64,000 nt of DNA from Mycobacterium sp. AZCC_0083 (GCF_014202335.1 NZ_JACHGP010000030.1:1-64000); one strand, 5' to 3'. Counted from the stretch's first letter, positions 53,976 to 62,780 are shown. Made by a program: numbers and translations. The notes: generated by a model from the sequence alone, not told the origin.

Positions 53976-54247
53976 TGCTGCATCTCCTCGATGTCGTCGA
54001 CGAACGGGCGGATGGGCGGGAAGAACCGTCGGAACTGCTCGCTGGGCCGAAAACCGTTGAGGTGATCGGCGGTCGAGGTCCAGTAGATCCGCAGGATGAA
54101 CCTATCGGGCTCCTCCTCGCACTGCGCCAGCTGGTAGCCGAGGCAGTACTCGCTGTCGTCGAGCGCGGTCGCCGACTCCCGATAGGCCGCGACGAACGCG
54201 TCGCGCCGGTCCTCGTCGATCCGGTAGCGGATGTACTCGACCGTCAC
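53915..54247 (-). CDS. Antibiotic-biosynthesis-monooxygenase (ABM)-like protein
   Basis: A 110-residue dimeric alpha+beta barrel protein: EYIRYRIDEDRRDAFVAAYR, YCLGYQLAQCEEEPDRFILR and the end RRFFPPIRPFVDDIEEMQHY. Members are small monooxygenases or haem-degrading proteins; function here is open. It starts at GTG overlapping the stop of the reductase gene upstream, so it is co-translated with it. Confidence 0.75.
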   Translation of the reverse strand: MTVEYIRYRIDEDRRDAFVAAYRESATALDDSEYCLGYQLAQCEEEPDRFILRIYWTSTADHLNGFRPSEQFRRFFPPIRPFVDDIEEMQHYAVVEGLDSDPSASSRRAT

Positions 54248-54891
54248 TGTTGGCTCCTCAAGAGTCCGAAGGCGAAACCCGTGCCGAAGCCGCGGCGCAA
54301 GGCCAGGTGTATCCAGATCAGTGCGTACGGCTCGAGCAGCCGGGCCAGCGCCAGCTCGCCCGCGTCGACCACCTCGAACCCCAACTCGGACACCAGGGTC
54401 GAGGTGACGTCCTTGGCGGCGGCGTCGTCACCGCAGACCAGCATCACCGGTGTGCCCTCGACGTCCGGGTGGTCCATCATCGGCGCACCGATCTGGTTCA
54501 TCGCCTTGCACACCCGCGCCCCGAGCGCCCACGCCGCGACCTGTTCGGCGCCGGACGTGGTGTGCCCGATCTCCAGCGCGGAGAAGTCGGGCGTCAACGG
54601 ATTCGTGCAGTCGACGACGACCCGGTCCGCCAACTCGCCGCAATCGGCGATCGCCTGCTCGGTGGACTGCCACGGCGTGCACAGCACCACGACGTCGGCG
54701 TCGCGGGCGGCGGCCGCGGTGGTCGCGACGGCACCGAGGTCGGCGTACTTGGGATCTTCTGGGGTTCGGACGCCATAGGTGACCTGGTGAGCAGTACTCC
54801 ACCCGCCGCCCAAGGCCTGCCCGACGTTGCCTGCCCCGATGATTGCGATTCTGATGCGCGTTACGCTACGGCCGAGGGGTCGCACCAGCAA
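54244..54891 (-). CDS. NAD(P)/F420-dependent reductase-like Rossmann protein
   Basis: A protein of up to 215 residues. The N-terminal Rossmann motif IAIIGAGNVGQALGGGW is followed by VVVLCTPWQST and later VVVDCTNPLTPD. This matches the F420-dependent NADP reductase/DUF2088-like coenzyme-binding group. The first codon is TTG at 54891 or GTG at 54885; no Met precedes the cofactor motif. It is divergent from the HxlR regulator with a gap of about 40 bp. Confidence 0.78.
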   Translation of the reverse strand: MLVRPLGRSVTRIRIAIIGAGNVGQALGGGWSTAHQVTYGVRTPEDPKYADLGAVATTAAAARDADVVVLCTPWQSTEQAIADCGELADRVVVDCTNPLTPDFSALEIGHTTSGAEQVAAWALGARVCKAMNQIGAPMMDHPDVEGTPVMLVCGDDAAAKDVTSTLVSELGFEVVDAGELALARLLEPYALIWIHLALRRGFGTGFAFGLLRSQQ

Positions 54892-54930
54892 TGACGGACT
54901 TCGAGGTGAGCTACGGACCGGGAGGTTAGC

Positions 54931-55290
54931 GTGCAGGCCACAGGACCGCAGGAGCGCAACGAAGAACCGCGCTTGGTAGAACTATGCCCCGTCGAGGCGA
55001 CCCTGGCCGTCATCGGCGGCAAGTGGAAAGCCGTGCTCGTCTTCTATCTGAAGCGCGGCGGGGCTCACCGGTTCGCCGAGTTGCGGCGCAAGACTCACGG
55101 GATCAGCGAGCGCGTGCTGACCAGGCAGTTGCGCGAGCTGGAGGCCGACGGCATCGTCCGGCGCGAAGTCTTCGCGGAAGTGCCAGCGCGCGTGGAGTAT
55201 TCGCTGACCGAATACGGAGAGTCGCTCGGACCGGTGACCGAGGCGATGTGCCAGTGGGGCAAGGCGCACATGGCGGTCAGGACCGCCTGA
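54931..55290 (+). CDS. HxlR-family transcriptional regulator
   Basis: A 119-residue winged-helix protein: CPVEATLAVIGGKWKAVLVF, YLKRGGAHRFAELRR, ISERVLTRQLRELEADGIV and the end YGESLGPVTEAMCQWG. The Cys19 before PVE is the usual redox or electrophile-sensing residue of this family. It starts with GTG and is divergent from the reductase/ABM pair, which it likely controls. Confidence 0.88.
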   Translation: MQATGPQERNEEPRLVELCPVEATLAVIGGKWKAVLVFYLKRGGAHRFAELRRKTHGISERVLTRQLRELEADGIVRREVFAEVPARVEYSLTEYGESLGPVTEAMCQWGKAHMAVRTA

Positions 55291-55304
55291 CGTCGGCTGG
55301 AGGG

Positions 55305-55916
55305 TCACTTGCGCAGGTTGGCGATACCTACGTCCATTGCGGCTTCGAGGTAGCTGATGTCACCGGTGTTCAGCAGCACCGAGACTCCGCCCTGGATGCC
55401 TGCCAGGAGTGCCGCGGCGGCGCGCGCCGGGTCGACGGACTCGGTCATCTTTCCCTGCTGCTGCATCGCGCGCACTCCTGACTCGATCTCGGTCCGCCAC
55501 TGATCGATCAGCGCCGAGGTCACCGCCTGTGCTCCCGGCGTGCGGCCCATCTCGGACATCACCGTCGACAGCGGGCACTGCTGTCCCTGCTCGCGGTAGC
55601 GCTCCACGACCACGTCGCGCCACCGCTGCCACGCCGCCCATGACGTCAACTTGCCCAGGTGCGGTTGCTGGTCGCTGAGTACTCGCGCCGCCTCCAGCTC
55701 GGCCACCGCGAGCAGCAGCTGCTCCTTGCCGCTTGGGAAGTAGTGGAACAGCTGGCTCTTCGACGTCCCGGTGTGGGCCATCACGTGGTCGAGCGTGGTG
55801 GCGACCGCGCCGTTCACACGGATCTCCGCTGCGGCGCCATCGATGATCCGCTGGCGGGTGACCTGGCCCTTGGTCGTGAATTTTTGGGCCGTGACTTTCT
55901 GGACTTGCCAGTCCAT
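55305..55916 (-). CDS. TetR-family repressor (LmrA/YxaF-like)
   Basis: A 203-residue regulator: HTH region ATTLDHVMAHTGTSKSQLFH followed by YFPSGKEQLLLAV, and an LmrA-like ligand domain (QQCPLSTVMSEMG). The start at 55916 fits the divergent promoter: a TGGACT-N4-AGTCCA palindrome overlaps its ATG and another overlaps the ATG of the divergent SDR, so it very likely represses both genes. Confidence 0.87.
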   Translation of the reverse strand: MDWQVQKVTAQKFTTKGQVTRQRIIDGAAAEIRVNGAVATTLDHVMAHTGTSKSQLFHYFPSGKEQLLLAVAELEAARVLSDQQPHLGKLTSWAAWQRWRDVVVERYREQGQQCPLSTVMSEMGRTPGAQAVTSALIDQWRTEIESGVRAMQQQGKMTESVDPARAAAALLAGIQGGVSVLLNTGDISYLEAAMDVGIANLRK

Positions 55917-55950
55917 TTTTAGCGCGCCATTCTTGGACTCATGAGTCCAA
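55900..55950. promoter_or_regulatory. Paired TetR operators overlapping two start codons
   Basis: TGGACT-TGCC-AGTCCA at 55900-55915 and TTGGACTCATGAGTCCAA at 55933-55950 share the inverted repeat TGGACT-N4-AGTCCA with centres 34 bp apart. The first covers the TetR ATG (55916 to 55914) and the second, a perfect 18-bp palindrome, contains the SDR ATG (55941). Confidence 0.8.
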
Positions 55951-56705
55951 ACAATACGCGGCTGGAAGGCCGCACGGCACTGGTCACGGGTTCCACCGGC
56001 GGCCTCGGCGTCGCCATCGCCCGCGCTCTCGCCGATGCAGGCGCGTTCGTCGTCGTCAGCGGCCGCAACAAGGAACGGGGCGACGACGTCGTCGCAGGCG
56101 TCCGCGCCGCCGGGGGACGGGCGGCGTTCGTGGTCGCCGATCTGAGCGGCGGGGCGACGGCCGCAACGGACCTCGCCGAGCAGGCCACCGCGGCGGCAGG
56201 CGGCCGGATCGACGTCCTGGTCAACAACGCCGCCATGCTGCTGATGCCGACACCGACGGCCGCGGTGTCCGAACAGACACTGCGGGACGCGTTCGCAGTC
56301 AACGTCTTCGCCCCGTTCTTCCTTACCGGTGTGATCGCGCCCCCAATGGCGGAGCGCGGCCGCGGCGCCATCGTCAACATCGGTTCCATCACTGGTCTTC
56401 GCGGCAGCGATGGATCGGCGATCTACAGCGCGAACAAGGCCGCGATCCACTCGATGACCACGTCGTGGGCCGACGAGTACGGGCCGTCGGGCGTCAGGGT
56501 GAACGCCGTCGCGCCTGGTCCGATCGCCACCGAACGCCAGCTCGAGTTCGCCGACCACGTGGCGCCGATGTTGGCGCGGATCCCGTCGCGCCGGATGAGC
56601 ACGCCCGAGGAGGTGGCGGCGTCGGTGGTCTTCCTGGCCTCGGACGACGCGGCCAACATCCACGGCGCCGTTCTCGGCGTGGACGGGGGCTGGGCGGCGG
56701 TGTAG
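55941..56705 (+). CDS. Short-chain dehydrogenase/reductase
   Basis: A 254-residue classical SDR: TGSTGGLGVAIARAL, VVSGRNKERG, NNAAM, Ser in NIGSITGLRG, YSANKAA and PEEVAASVVFLASDDAANIHGAVLGVDGG divided by family spacing. There is no ribosome site before the ATG, which lies in the middle of a repressor palindrome, so the mRNA may be leaderless. Its control by the divergent TetR is the clearest case in the window. Confidence 0.88.
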   Translation: MSPNNTRLEGRTALVTGSTGGLGVAIARALADAGAFVVVSGRNKERGDDVVAGVRAAGGRAAFVVADLSGGATAATDLAEQATAAAGGRIDVLVNNAAMLLMPTPTAAVSEQTLRDAFAVNVFAPFFLTGVIAPPMAERGRGAIVNIGSITGLRGSDGSAIYSANKAAIHSMTTSWADEYGPSGVRVNAVAPGPIATERQLEFADHVAPMLARIPSRRMSTPEEVAASVVFLASDDAANIHGAVLGVDGGWAAV

Positions 56706-56738
56706 CCGCGGCGTGACAGATCGCCTAGATTCTGTTGC

Positions 56739-57260
56739 GTGACCGCCTACGACTTCGCCATCCTTCTGCTCCGCGTCGTCCTCGGCCTGACCATGGCTGC
56801 GCACGGCTACAACAAGTTCTTCGGGCCGGGGGGTCTGGCGGGCACGGCAGGCTGGTTCGACAGCATGGGCATGAAGCCTGGCAAGTTCCACGCCAGGGTG
56901 GCCGCCAGTACTGAGATGGCCGCCGGGCTCGGGCTTGCCGTCGGGCTGCTCACTCCGATCCCCGCCGCCGGCTTCGTCTCGCTGATGTTCGTCGCCGCAT
57001 GGACGGTGCACCGCAAGAACGGCTTCTTCATCGTCAAGGAGGGCTGGGAGTACAACCTGGTGCTCGCCGTCGTCGCGGTCGCGATCGCGACCTTGGGCGC
57101 AGGCAAGCTCAGCCTGGACTACGCGTTGTTCCACACCAGCGGGGCCTACCACTACCTGCACGGCTGGTGCGGCCTGATCATCGCCGTCGTGCTCGGTGTG
57201 GCCGGGGGCATCGGTCAGCTCGCGATCTTCTACCGGCCTCCTGCCAAGCAGGCGGGATAG
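56739..57260 (+). CDS. DoxX-family membrane protein
   Basis: A 173-residue four-helix protein starting at GTG: FAILLLRVVLGLTMAAHGYN, MAAGLGLAVGLLTPIPAAGF, YNLVLAVVAVAIATLGAG and a last helix GWCGLIIAVVLGVAGGIG. DoxX proteins link to thiosulfate/quinone or redox-stress functions. It follows the SDR by 33 bp and may be co-transcribed. Confidence 0.85.
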   Translation: MTAYDFAILLLRVVLGLTMAAHGYNKFFGPGGLAGTAGWFDSMGMKPGKFHARVAASTEMAAGLGLAVGLLTPIPAAGFVSLMFVAAWTVHRKNGFFIVKEGWEYNLVLAVVAVAIATLGAGKLSLDYALFHTSGAYHYLHGWCGLIIAVVLGVAGGIGQLAIFYRPPAKQAG

Positions 57261-57265
57261 CTGTC

Positions 57266-58042
57266 GTGGCTCAATCACCTGACGCCGACTATCCGAAGAT
57301 GGCCATGGAGCGGGGGCACGTCGAACCCTCACCGCGGCGGGTCCGCGGATACTTCGACGGCCAGCTGGTGTTCGACACGACGCACGCCCGCTACGTGTGG
57401 GAGGTGCCGAACTACCCGCAGTACTACATCCCGCGTGCCGACGTGCGCGATGAGTTCCTCGTCGACGAGAACCACCCGCAGAAGGTGCAGTTCGGGCCGT
57501 CCCGGATGTACTCGCTGACCGCGGGGGACGCCACCAGGGCAGGTGCGGCGCGGGTCTTCGACGGCGACGGCGGCGGTCCCGTGGCGGGCACCGTCCGGTT
57601 CGAATGGGACGCCCTCGATTGGTTCGAGGAGGACGAGCGGATCGTCGGCCATCCCCGCAATCCGTACGCCAGGATCGACGCACTTCGCTCGCACCGGCAT
57701 GTCCACGTCGAACTCGACGGCGTCGTGCTCGCCGATACCCACGCTCCGGTATTGCTCTTCGAAACGGGTTTGCCGACAAGGTATTACATCGACCGAACCG
57801 ATGTCGTGTTCGCCAAGCTCGAGCACAGCGACACACAGACCCTGTGCCCGTACAAGGGGATCACGTCGGGCTACTGGTCGGTGCGTGTCGGCGAGACCGT
57901 GCACCAGGACTTGGTGTGGACCTATGCCTACCCGTTGCCTGCGGTCGCCCCGATCGCGGGGCTGATCGCGTTCTACAACGAGAAGGTCGACATCGCCGTC
58001 GACGGGGTTGCGCTGCCTCGGCCGCACACGACTTTCAGCTGA
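57266..58042 (+). CDS. DUF427 protein (two copies of the domain)
   Basis: A 258-residue protein from GTG at 57266. Two DUF427 beta domains in tandem: YFDGQLVFDTTHARYVWEV, then YPQYYIPRADV, and later ELDGVVLADTHAPVLLFETG, then RYYIDRTDV, TLCPYKG and GLIAFYNEKVDI. The family is common in actinobacteria next to redox genes; the reaction is unknown. It starts five bases after the DoxX stop. Confidence 0.82.
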   Translation: MAQSPDADYPKMAMERGHVEPSPRRVRGYFDGQLVFDTTHARYVWEVPNYPQYYIPRADVRDEFLVDENHPQKVQFGPSRMYSLTAGDATRAGAARVFDGDGGGPVAGTVRFEWDALDWFEEDERIVGHPRNPYARIDALRSHRHVHVELDGVVLADTHAPVLLFETGLPTRYYIDRTDVVFAKLEHSDTQTLCPYKGITSGYWSVRVGETVHQDLVWTYAYPLPAVAPIAGLIAFYNEKVDIAVDGVALPRPHTTFS

Positions 58043-58097
58043 TCGCCCGAGTTTCGGCCCGTTCGCGGTCATAAGTTTCGAACCCGTTCCGCGTATC

Positions 58098-58111
58098 TAG
58101 AACACGTTCTA
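58098..58111. promoter_or_regulatory. KstR-like palindrome
   Basis: TAGAACACGTTCTA is a 6-2-6 inverted repeat agreeing with the published KstR consensus (TnnAACnnGTTnnA). It ends 10 bp before the DUF3556 ATG. The placement would allow repression of this gene by the sterol regulator. Confidence 0.65.
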
Positions 58112-58121
58112 ATCTGCCCGC

Positions 58122-59861
58122 ATGGGCTTTTTGAAACAGGACTCACCCGTTGTCGATTACGCGGAGTGGAGCAAGGGGTCCCGTGCCGAGCGGATCAAGC
58201 CGATGGCAAGGCACTGGGCCGAGGTCGGCTTCGGAACTCCCGTAGTACTGCACTTGTTCTACGTGGTGAAGATCCTGCTGTACGTCCTGGTGGCATGGCT
58301 GATCGTGCTGACCACCACCGGGATCGACGGCTTCACCAACGTGGCGCAGTGGTATGCCGAGCCCATCGTGTTCGAGAAGGCCGTGCTGTACACGATGCTG
58401 TTCGAGGTGATCGGGCTTGGCTGTGGGTTCGGCCCGCTCAACAACCGGTTCTTTCCGCCCTTGGGATCGGCGCTGTACTGGCTGCGGCCCAAGACCGTTC
58501 GGCTGCCGCCATGGCCGAGGCGCGTGCCGCTCACGAAGGGCACGTCCCGTACTCCCTTCGAGGTGCTGCTGTACGCGGCGTTGCTGATCGCCTTGGTGTT
58601 CGCTCTCTTCTCTGATGGCACCGGCCCGATGCCCGAGCTGAACACTGAGGTGGGCGTGCTGCCGACATGGCAGATCGCGACGATCCTCGGCATCCTGGCC
58701 GTGCTCGGCCTGCGCGACAAGGTGATCTTCCTGGCCGCCCGCGGCGAGGTGTATGCCCCGCTGGCGGCGGCCTTCCTGATGAGCGGCGTGGACATGATCA
58801 TCGCCGCCAAGCTCGTCTGCCTGGTCATCTGGCTCGGCGCAGCGACGTCGAAGCTCAACAAGCACTTCCCGTTCGTGATCTCGACGATGATGAGCAACAA
58901 CCCCGTGATCCGGCCGCGGTGGATCAAGCGCAGGTTCTTCGAGAAGTTCCCCGACGACCTTCGGCCAGGCCGGTTGTCGCGCTTCGTCGCGCACTTCAGC
59001 ACCGCGATCGAGGGCCTCGTCCCGCTGGTGTTGTTCTTGTCGCACGGTGGTTGGGTGACGGCGATCGCCGCGTTCGTGATGATCTGCTTCCACTTCGGCA
59101 TCCTGAGCTCCATCCCCATGGGAGTCCCGTTGGAGTGGAACGTGTTCATGATGTTCAGCGTGCTCGCACTGTTCGTCGGGCACGCAGGGATCGGGCTTGG
59201 CGACTTGCAGAGCCCGTGGCCGATCGTGTTGTTCGTCGTGGTCGCCGGGACCGTGGTGCTCGGAAACCTGTTCCCGCGCAAGGTCTCCTTCCTGCCAGGC
59301 ATGCGGTACTACGCAGGCAACTGGGACACCACGCTGTGGTGTGTCAAACCGTCGGCCGAGCAGAAGATCGCCGACGGCATCGTGGCGATCGCCAGCATGC
59401 CCGCCGCGCAGATGGAGAAGTTCTACGGCAGCAGGGAGACGGCCGAGATGTACCAATACATGGGGTATGCCTTCCGCGCCTTCAACACTCACGGCCGCGC
59501 GATGTTCACGCTGGCGCACCGCGCGATGGCCGGCCTGAACGAGGATGACTACGTCCTTACCGACGGCGAGCGGATCTGCAGCACCGCCATCGGCTGGAAC
59601 TTCGGCGACGGCCACATACACAACGAACAGCTGATCGCTGCGCTGCACGAGAGGTGTCACTTCGAGCCCGGTGAAGTCAGGGTGCTGCTGCTCGATGCGC
59701 AACCGATTCACAAGCAACAGCAGGAGTATCGCCTCGTCGACGCCGCGACGGGTGAGTTCGAACGAGGCTTCGTGCGGGTGGCCGACATGGTGACGCGTCA
59801 GCCCTGGGACGACACGGTTCCGGTTCAGGTGACGTGGTCGGCGGCGTCCTTCACTGCATGA
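58122..59861 (+). CDS. DUF3556 transmembrane protein
   Basis: A 579-residue protein with about eight to ten helices in the first 400 residues (FYVVKILLYVLVAWLIVLTT, LLYAALLIALVFALF, IATILGILAVLGL, IVLFVVVAGTVVLGNLF). A cytoplasmic C-terminal domain follows (HGRAMFTLAHRAMAGLNEDD, CHFEPGEVRVLLLDAQ). This is the mycobacterial DUF3556 family of unknown function. The KstR-like site upstream and the neighbouring beta-oxidation genes suggest a link to sterol or lipid use. Confidence 0.85.
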   Translation: MGFLKQDSPVVDYAEWSKGSRAERIKPMARHWAEVGFGTPVVLHLFYVVKILLYVLVAWLIVLTTTGIDGFTNVAQWYAEPIVFEKAVLYTMLFEVIGLGCGFGPLNNRFFPPLGSALYWLRPKTVRLPPWPRRVPLTKGTSRTPFEVLLYAALLIALVFALFSDGTGPMPELNTEVGVLPTWQIATILGILAVLGLRDKVIFLAARGEVYAPLAAAFLMSGVDMIIAAKLVCLVIWLGAATSKLNKHFPFVISTMMSNNPVIRPRWIKRRFFEKFPDDLRPGRLSRFVAHFSTAIEGLVPLVLFLSHGGWVTAIAAFVMICFHFGILSSIPMGVPLEWNVFMMFSVLALFVGHAGIGLGDLQSPWPIVLFVVVAGTVVLGNLFPRKVSFLPGMRYYAGNWDTTLWCVKPSAEQKIADGIVAIASMPAAQMEKFYGSRETAEMYQYMGYAFRAFNTHGRAMFTLAHRAMAGLNEDDYVLTDGERICSTAIGWNFGDGHIHNEQLIAALHERCHFEPGEVRVLLLDAQPIHKQQQEYRLVDAATGEFERGFVRVADMVTRQPWDDTVPVQVTWSAASFTA

Positions 59862-60621
59862 CGTCGCGGACCTTGACGGTCTCCAAACCCTTCAGCAACA
59901 GGGGGCGGGCGGTGTCGAGATGCATGCGCCAGTGCGCCTCCGCGGCGGCGCCGTCACCCGAGCGGAGCAGCGTGATCAGGCGCTGATAGGACTTCGTCAA
60001 CTTGTCGTAGTCGGCCTTCGAGACCTTCCGGCCTTCCTTCATGACGAACGCCGTGTGCCGGACGGTGATCTCGTGCAGCATGCCCGCGATGATCGTGAGT
60101 GTGGCGTTGCCGGACAGCTCGACGACCCGACGGTGGAACTCGCCGGTGGCCTCCGCCAACCGGCCCGTTTCCCATCCCACCCGGACGTCTTCGGCCAGCA
60201 TGCCCTCCAGCTCGTCGTACGCCGCAGGGTTGGCTGCCTCCGCGAGCAGGCGTACCGCGATCGGTTCGACGCCCGCCCGCGCCACCATGACGTCGGCGAT
60301 GGTCGCGCCGGACAGTTCGAGGAGCAGGCCTGCGGGGCGGGCAACGATCTCAGCGCCGGGAACCCGCACCCTGGCTCCGGTGCGTGAACCACGCCGCACC
60401 TCGACCAGCCGCTCGGACTCCAGCACCCGGACGGCCTCGCGCAGAGTCGGACGGCTGACGCCGAAGTGCGCCATCAGCTCGGCCTCGTTGGGCAGAAAGT
60501 CGCCCTCCTTGAGCTGGCCGTCGACGACCATGCGGCGTAGCGTTCCTGCGACCAGCTCAGCGGTCTTCGGTGAGCGGATCGGTGCGCCCGCCAAAGGCGC
60601 GACGGAATCGGCCCCCATCAT
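59851..60621 (-). CDS. GntR/FadR-type regulator
   Basis: A regulator of about 256 residues: winged-helix N-terminus (SPKTAELVAGTLRRMVVDG, LPNEAELMAHFGVSRPTLRE, ESERLVEVRRGSRTG) and an all-helical FCD domain (FHRRVVELSGNATLTIIAG, HEITVRHTAFV). FCD domains bind carboxylates or acyl-CoA with a metal ligated by Asp/His residues. The start is uncertain: ATG at 60621 or codons up to 60744. It is divergent from the thiolase operon and converges with DUF3556, overlapping by 11 bp. Confidence 0.85.
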   Translation of the reverse strand: MMGADSVAPLAGAPIRSPKTAELVAGTLRRMVVDGQLKEGDFLPNEAELMAHFGVSRPTLREAVRVLESERLVEVRRGSRTGARVRVPGAEIVARPAGLLLELSGATIADVMVARAGVEPIAVRLLAEAANPAAYDELEGMLAEDVRVGWETGRLAEATGEFHRRVVELSGNATLTIIAGMLHEITVRHTAFVMKEGRKVSKADYDKLTKSYQRLITLLRSGDGAAAEAHWRMHLDTARPLLLKGLETVKVRDVMQ

Positions 60622-60695
60622 GGGCGCCAACGGCGTGGTGCGAGCCAACGAATCTCCCGAAGTCTGGCCTGAGTGCCTTGCTGTACAACTCAGTA

Positions 60696-60770
60696 AACCA
60701 TGTGGTTGCATGCGAAACGGGTGTGATCGCGCGTTTCCTACCAACCAGTAGGTTGACCTAGTAAACCTGC
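60696..60770. promoter_or_regulatory. AACC/GGTT repeats between the FadR-type gene and the thiolase operon
   Basis: AACCATGTGGTT (60696-60707), CAACC-AGTA-GGTTG (60742-60755) and GGTT-N9-AACC (60752-60768) are short inverted repeats with the same half-site. This is a plausible operator for the adjacent GntR regulator, whose family often binds GT/AC palindromes. Confidence 0.45.
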
Positions 60771-60840
60771 TGTTCTAGTTTCGGTGATAACCACCCCATG
60801 TTTTTCGTACTCGTCAACCCCACTTCGAAGGAGTATTTCC

Positions 60841-61986
60841 ATGGCTGAAGCCGTCATCGTCGAGGCAGTCCGGTCGCCCGTTGGCAAGCGCAACGGCGGC
60901 CTGTCGGGCGTGCATCCTGGCGAACTGTCCGCCCAGGTACTCAATGGCCTCGTCCAGCGCGCGGGAATCGACCCTGCTCTCGTCGACGATGTCATCTGGG
61001 GCTGCGTCATGCAGGCAGGCGAACAGGCCCTCGACATCGCTCGCACCGCGGTGCTCGCGGCGGGCTGGCCGGAAAGTGTTCCCGGCGTGACCGTCGACCG
61101 GCAGTGCGGATCCAGCCAGCAGTCGGTGCACTTCGCCGCTGCGGGAGTCGTTGCGGGCCACTATGACGTCGTCGTCGCAGGCGGCGTCGAGGTGATGTCA
61201 CGCACCCCGATGGGCGCGTCGCTGGCCAACGGTGGGCATCCGTACCCCGAGTCGTTCCGTAGCCGCTACACCCAGACCCCGAACCAGGGCACGGGTGCCG
61301 AGATGATCGCCGATCAGTGGGGCTTCGATCGCACCGCACTCGACCAGTTCTCGCTCGCTTCGCACGAGAAGGCGGCCGCCGCACAGGATTCCGGTGCCTT
61401 CGACGATCAGATCGTCGCGATCAAGGACCAGGACGGTAATGCCGTCCTCAAGGACGAGGGCATCCGTCGCGGTGGCACGGTCGAGAAGATGGCGACGATC
61501 AAGCCGGCGTTCAAGGAGGACGGCGTGATCCACGCAGGAAACGCCTCGCAGATCTCCGACGGCTCCGCCGCGTTGCTGTTCATGTCGGCCGAGAAGGCGA
61601 AGTCGTTGGGTCTCAAGCCGCTTGCCAAGGTGCACACCGTGGCGTTGGCGGGTGCCGATCCCGTGATCATGCTGACCGCGCCGATCCCTGCCACGCAGAA
61701 GGTGCTCAAGCGCTCGGGTCTGTCCATCGATGAGATCGGCGTCTTCGAGGTCAACGAGGCGTTCGCGCCGGTGCCGCTGGCTTGGCTCAAGGACCTCGGC
61801 GCCGACGAGAAGAAGCTGAACCCCAACGGTGGCGCGATCGCGCTGGGCCACCCGCTCGGCGGCTCCGGCGCCCGCATCATGACGACGATGCTCTACCACA
61901 TGCGGGACAAGGGAATTCAGTACGGTCTGCAGACCATGTGCGAGGGCGGCGGCCAGGCCAACGCCACCATCCTCGAACTGCTGTGA
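60841..61986 (+). CDS. Acetyl-CoA acetyltransferase (thiolase)
   Basis: A 381-residue thiolase starting at MAEAVIVEAV behind GAAGGAG. The nucleophilic Cys is in VDRQCGSSQQ; the second half of the active site is NEAFAPVPL, IALGHPLGGSG (His) and CEGGGQANA (Cys). It cleaves 3-ketoacyl-CoA with CoA to acetyl-CoA and a shortened acyl-CoA. First gene of a three-gene beta-oxidation operon. Confidence 0.92.
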   Translation: MAEAVIVEAVRSPVGKRNGGLSGVHPGELSAQVLNGLVQRAGIDPALVDDVIWGCVMQAGEQALDIARTAVLAAGWPESVPGVTVDRQCGSSQQSVHFAAAGVVAGHYDVVVAGGVEVMSRTPMGASLANGGHPYPESFRSRYTQTPNQGTGAEMIADQWGFDRTALDQFSLASHEKAAAAQDSGAFDDQIVAIKDQDGNAVLKDEGIRRGGTVEKMATIKPAFKEDGVIHAGNASQISDGSAALLFMSAEKAKSLGLKPLAKVHTVALAGADPVIMLTAPIPATQKVLKRSGLSIDEIGVFEVNEAFAPVPLAWLKDLGADEKKLNPNGGAIALGHPLGGSGARIMTTMLYHMRDKGIQYGLQTMCEGGGQANATILELL

Positions 61987-62780
61987 CCGATACGACGACT
62001 GCCCCCGCCGCTCTCATCGAGCGGCGGGGCAACGTCCTGCTCATCACGATCAACCGCCCAGAGGCGCGCAATGCGGTCAACGGCGCGGTGAGCATCGCGG
62101 TGGGCGACGCACTGCAGGCGGCGCAGGACGCCCCCGACGTACGCGCGGTGGTCATCACCGGTGCCGGTGAATCATTTTGCGCTGGAGCCGATCTCAAGGC
62201 GATATCGCGGCGGGAGAACCTGTTCCACCCCGATCACGGTGAGTGGGGATTCGCAGGCTACGTCCACCACTACATCGACAAGCCGACCATCGCCGCCGTG
62301 AACGGCACGGCGCTCGGCGGCGGCAGCGAGCTGGCGCTGGCCAGTGACCTGGTAGTCGCCGAGGAACGCGCGAAGTTCGGTCTTCCCGAAGTCAAGCGCG
62401 GGCTGATCGCCGCCGCAGGCGGGGTGTTCCGGATCGTCGACCACCTGCCGCGCAAGGTGGCGATGGAGCTGATCTTCACCGGCGAGCCGATTTCGTCGGC
62501 GGACGCACTCAAGTGGGGCCTCATCAATCAGGTGGTACCAGACGGCACCGCGGTCGACGCGGCGCTTGCGCTCGCAGAGCGGATCACCGTCAACGCACCA
62601 CTGGCGGTGTGGGCCAGCAAGCGGGTGGCCAACGGCGTCGACGATGGCGTCGTCACCGGCGATGAATCCGGCTGGGCGAGGACCACGCGCGAGATCGGGA
62701 CGTTGATCAGATCCGAGGATGCAAGGGAAGGGCCACTGGCCTTCGCCGAGAAGCGACAGCCGGTCTGGAAAGCTAAGTAG
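61983..62780 (+). CDS. Enoyl-CoA hydratase/isomerase (crotonase family)
   Basis: A 265-residue crotonase starting at GTG inside the thiolase stop (GTGA). The oxyanion holes are GESFCAGADLKA and GTALGGGSELALASD, with a catalytic Glu region LPEVKRGLIAAAGG. It would hydrate trans-2-enoyl-CoA to 3-hydroxyacyl-CoA in the same pathway as its neighbours. Confidence 0.9.
   Translation: MTDTTTAPAALIERRGNVLLITINRPEARNAVNGAVSIAVGDALQAAQDAPDVRAVVITGAGESFCAGADLKAISRRENLFHPDHGEWGFAGYVHHYIDKPTIAAVNGTALGGGSELALASDLVVAEERAKFGLPEVKRGLIAAAGGVFRIVDHLPRKVAMELIFTGEPISSADALKWGLINQVVPDGTAVDAALALAERITVNAPLAVWASKRVANGVDDGVVTGDESGWARTTREIGTLIRSEDAREGPLAFAEKRQPVWKAK

Noticed and set aside
55305..57836. An 843-codon leftward frame
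   Set aside because: Only its last 203 codons are a real gene (TetR). The rest is the antisense of the SDR, DoxX and DUF427 genes and is low-complexity Arg/Pro/His-rich, as is usual for antisense frames in high-GC DNA.
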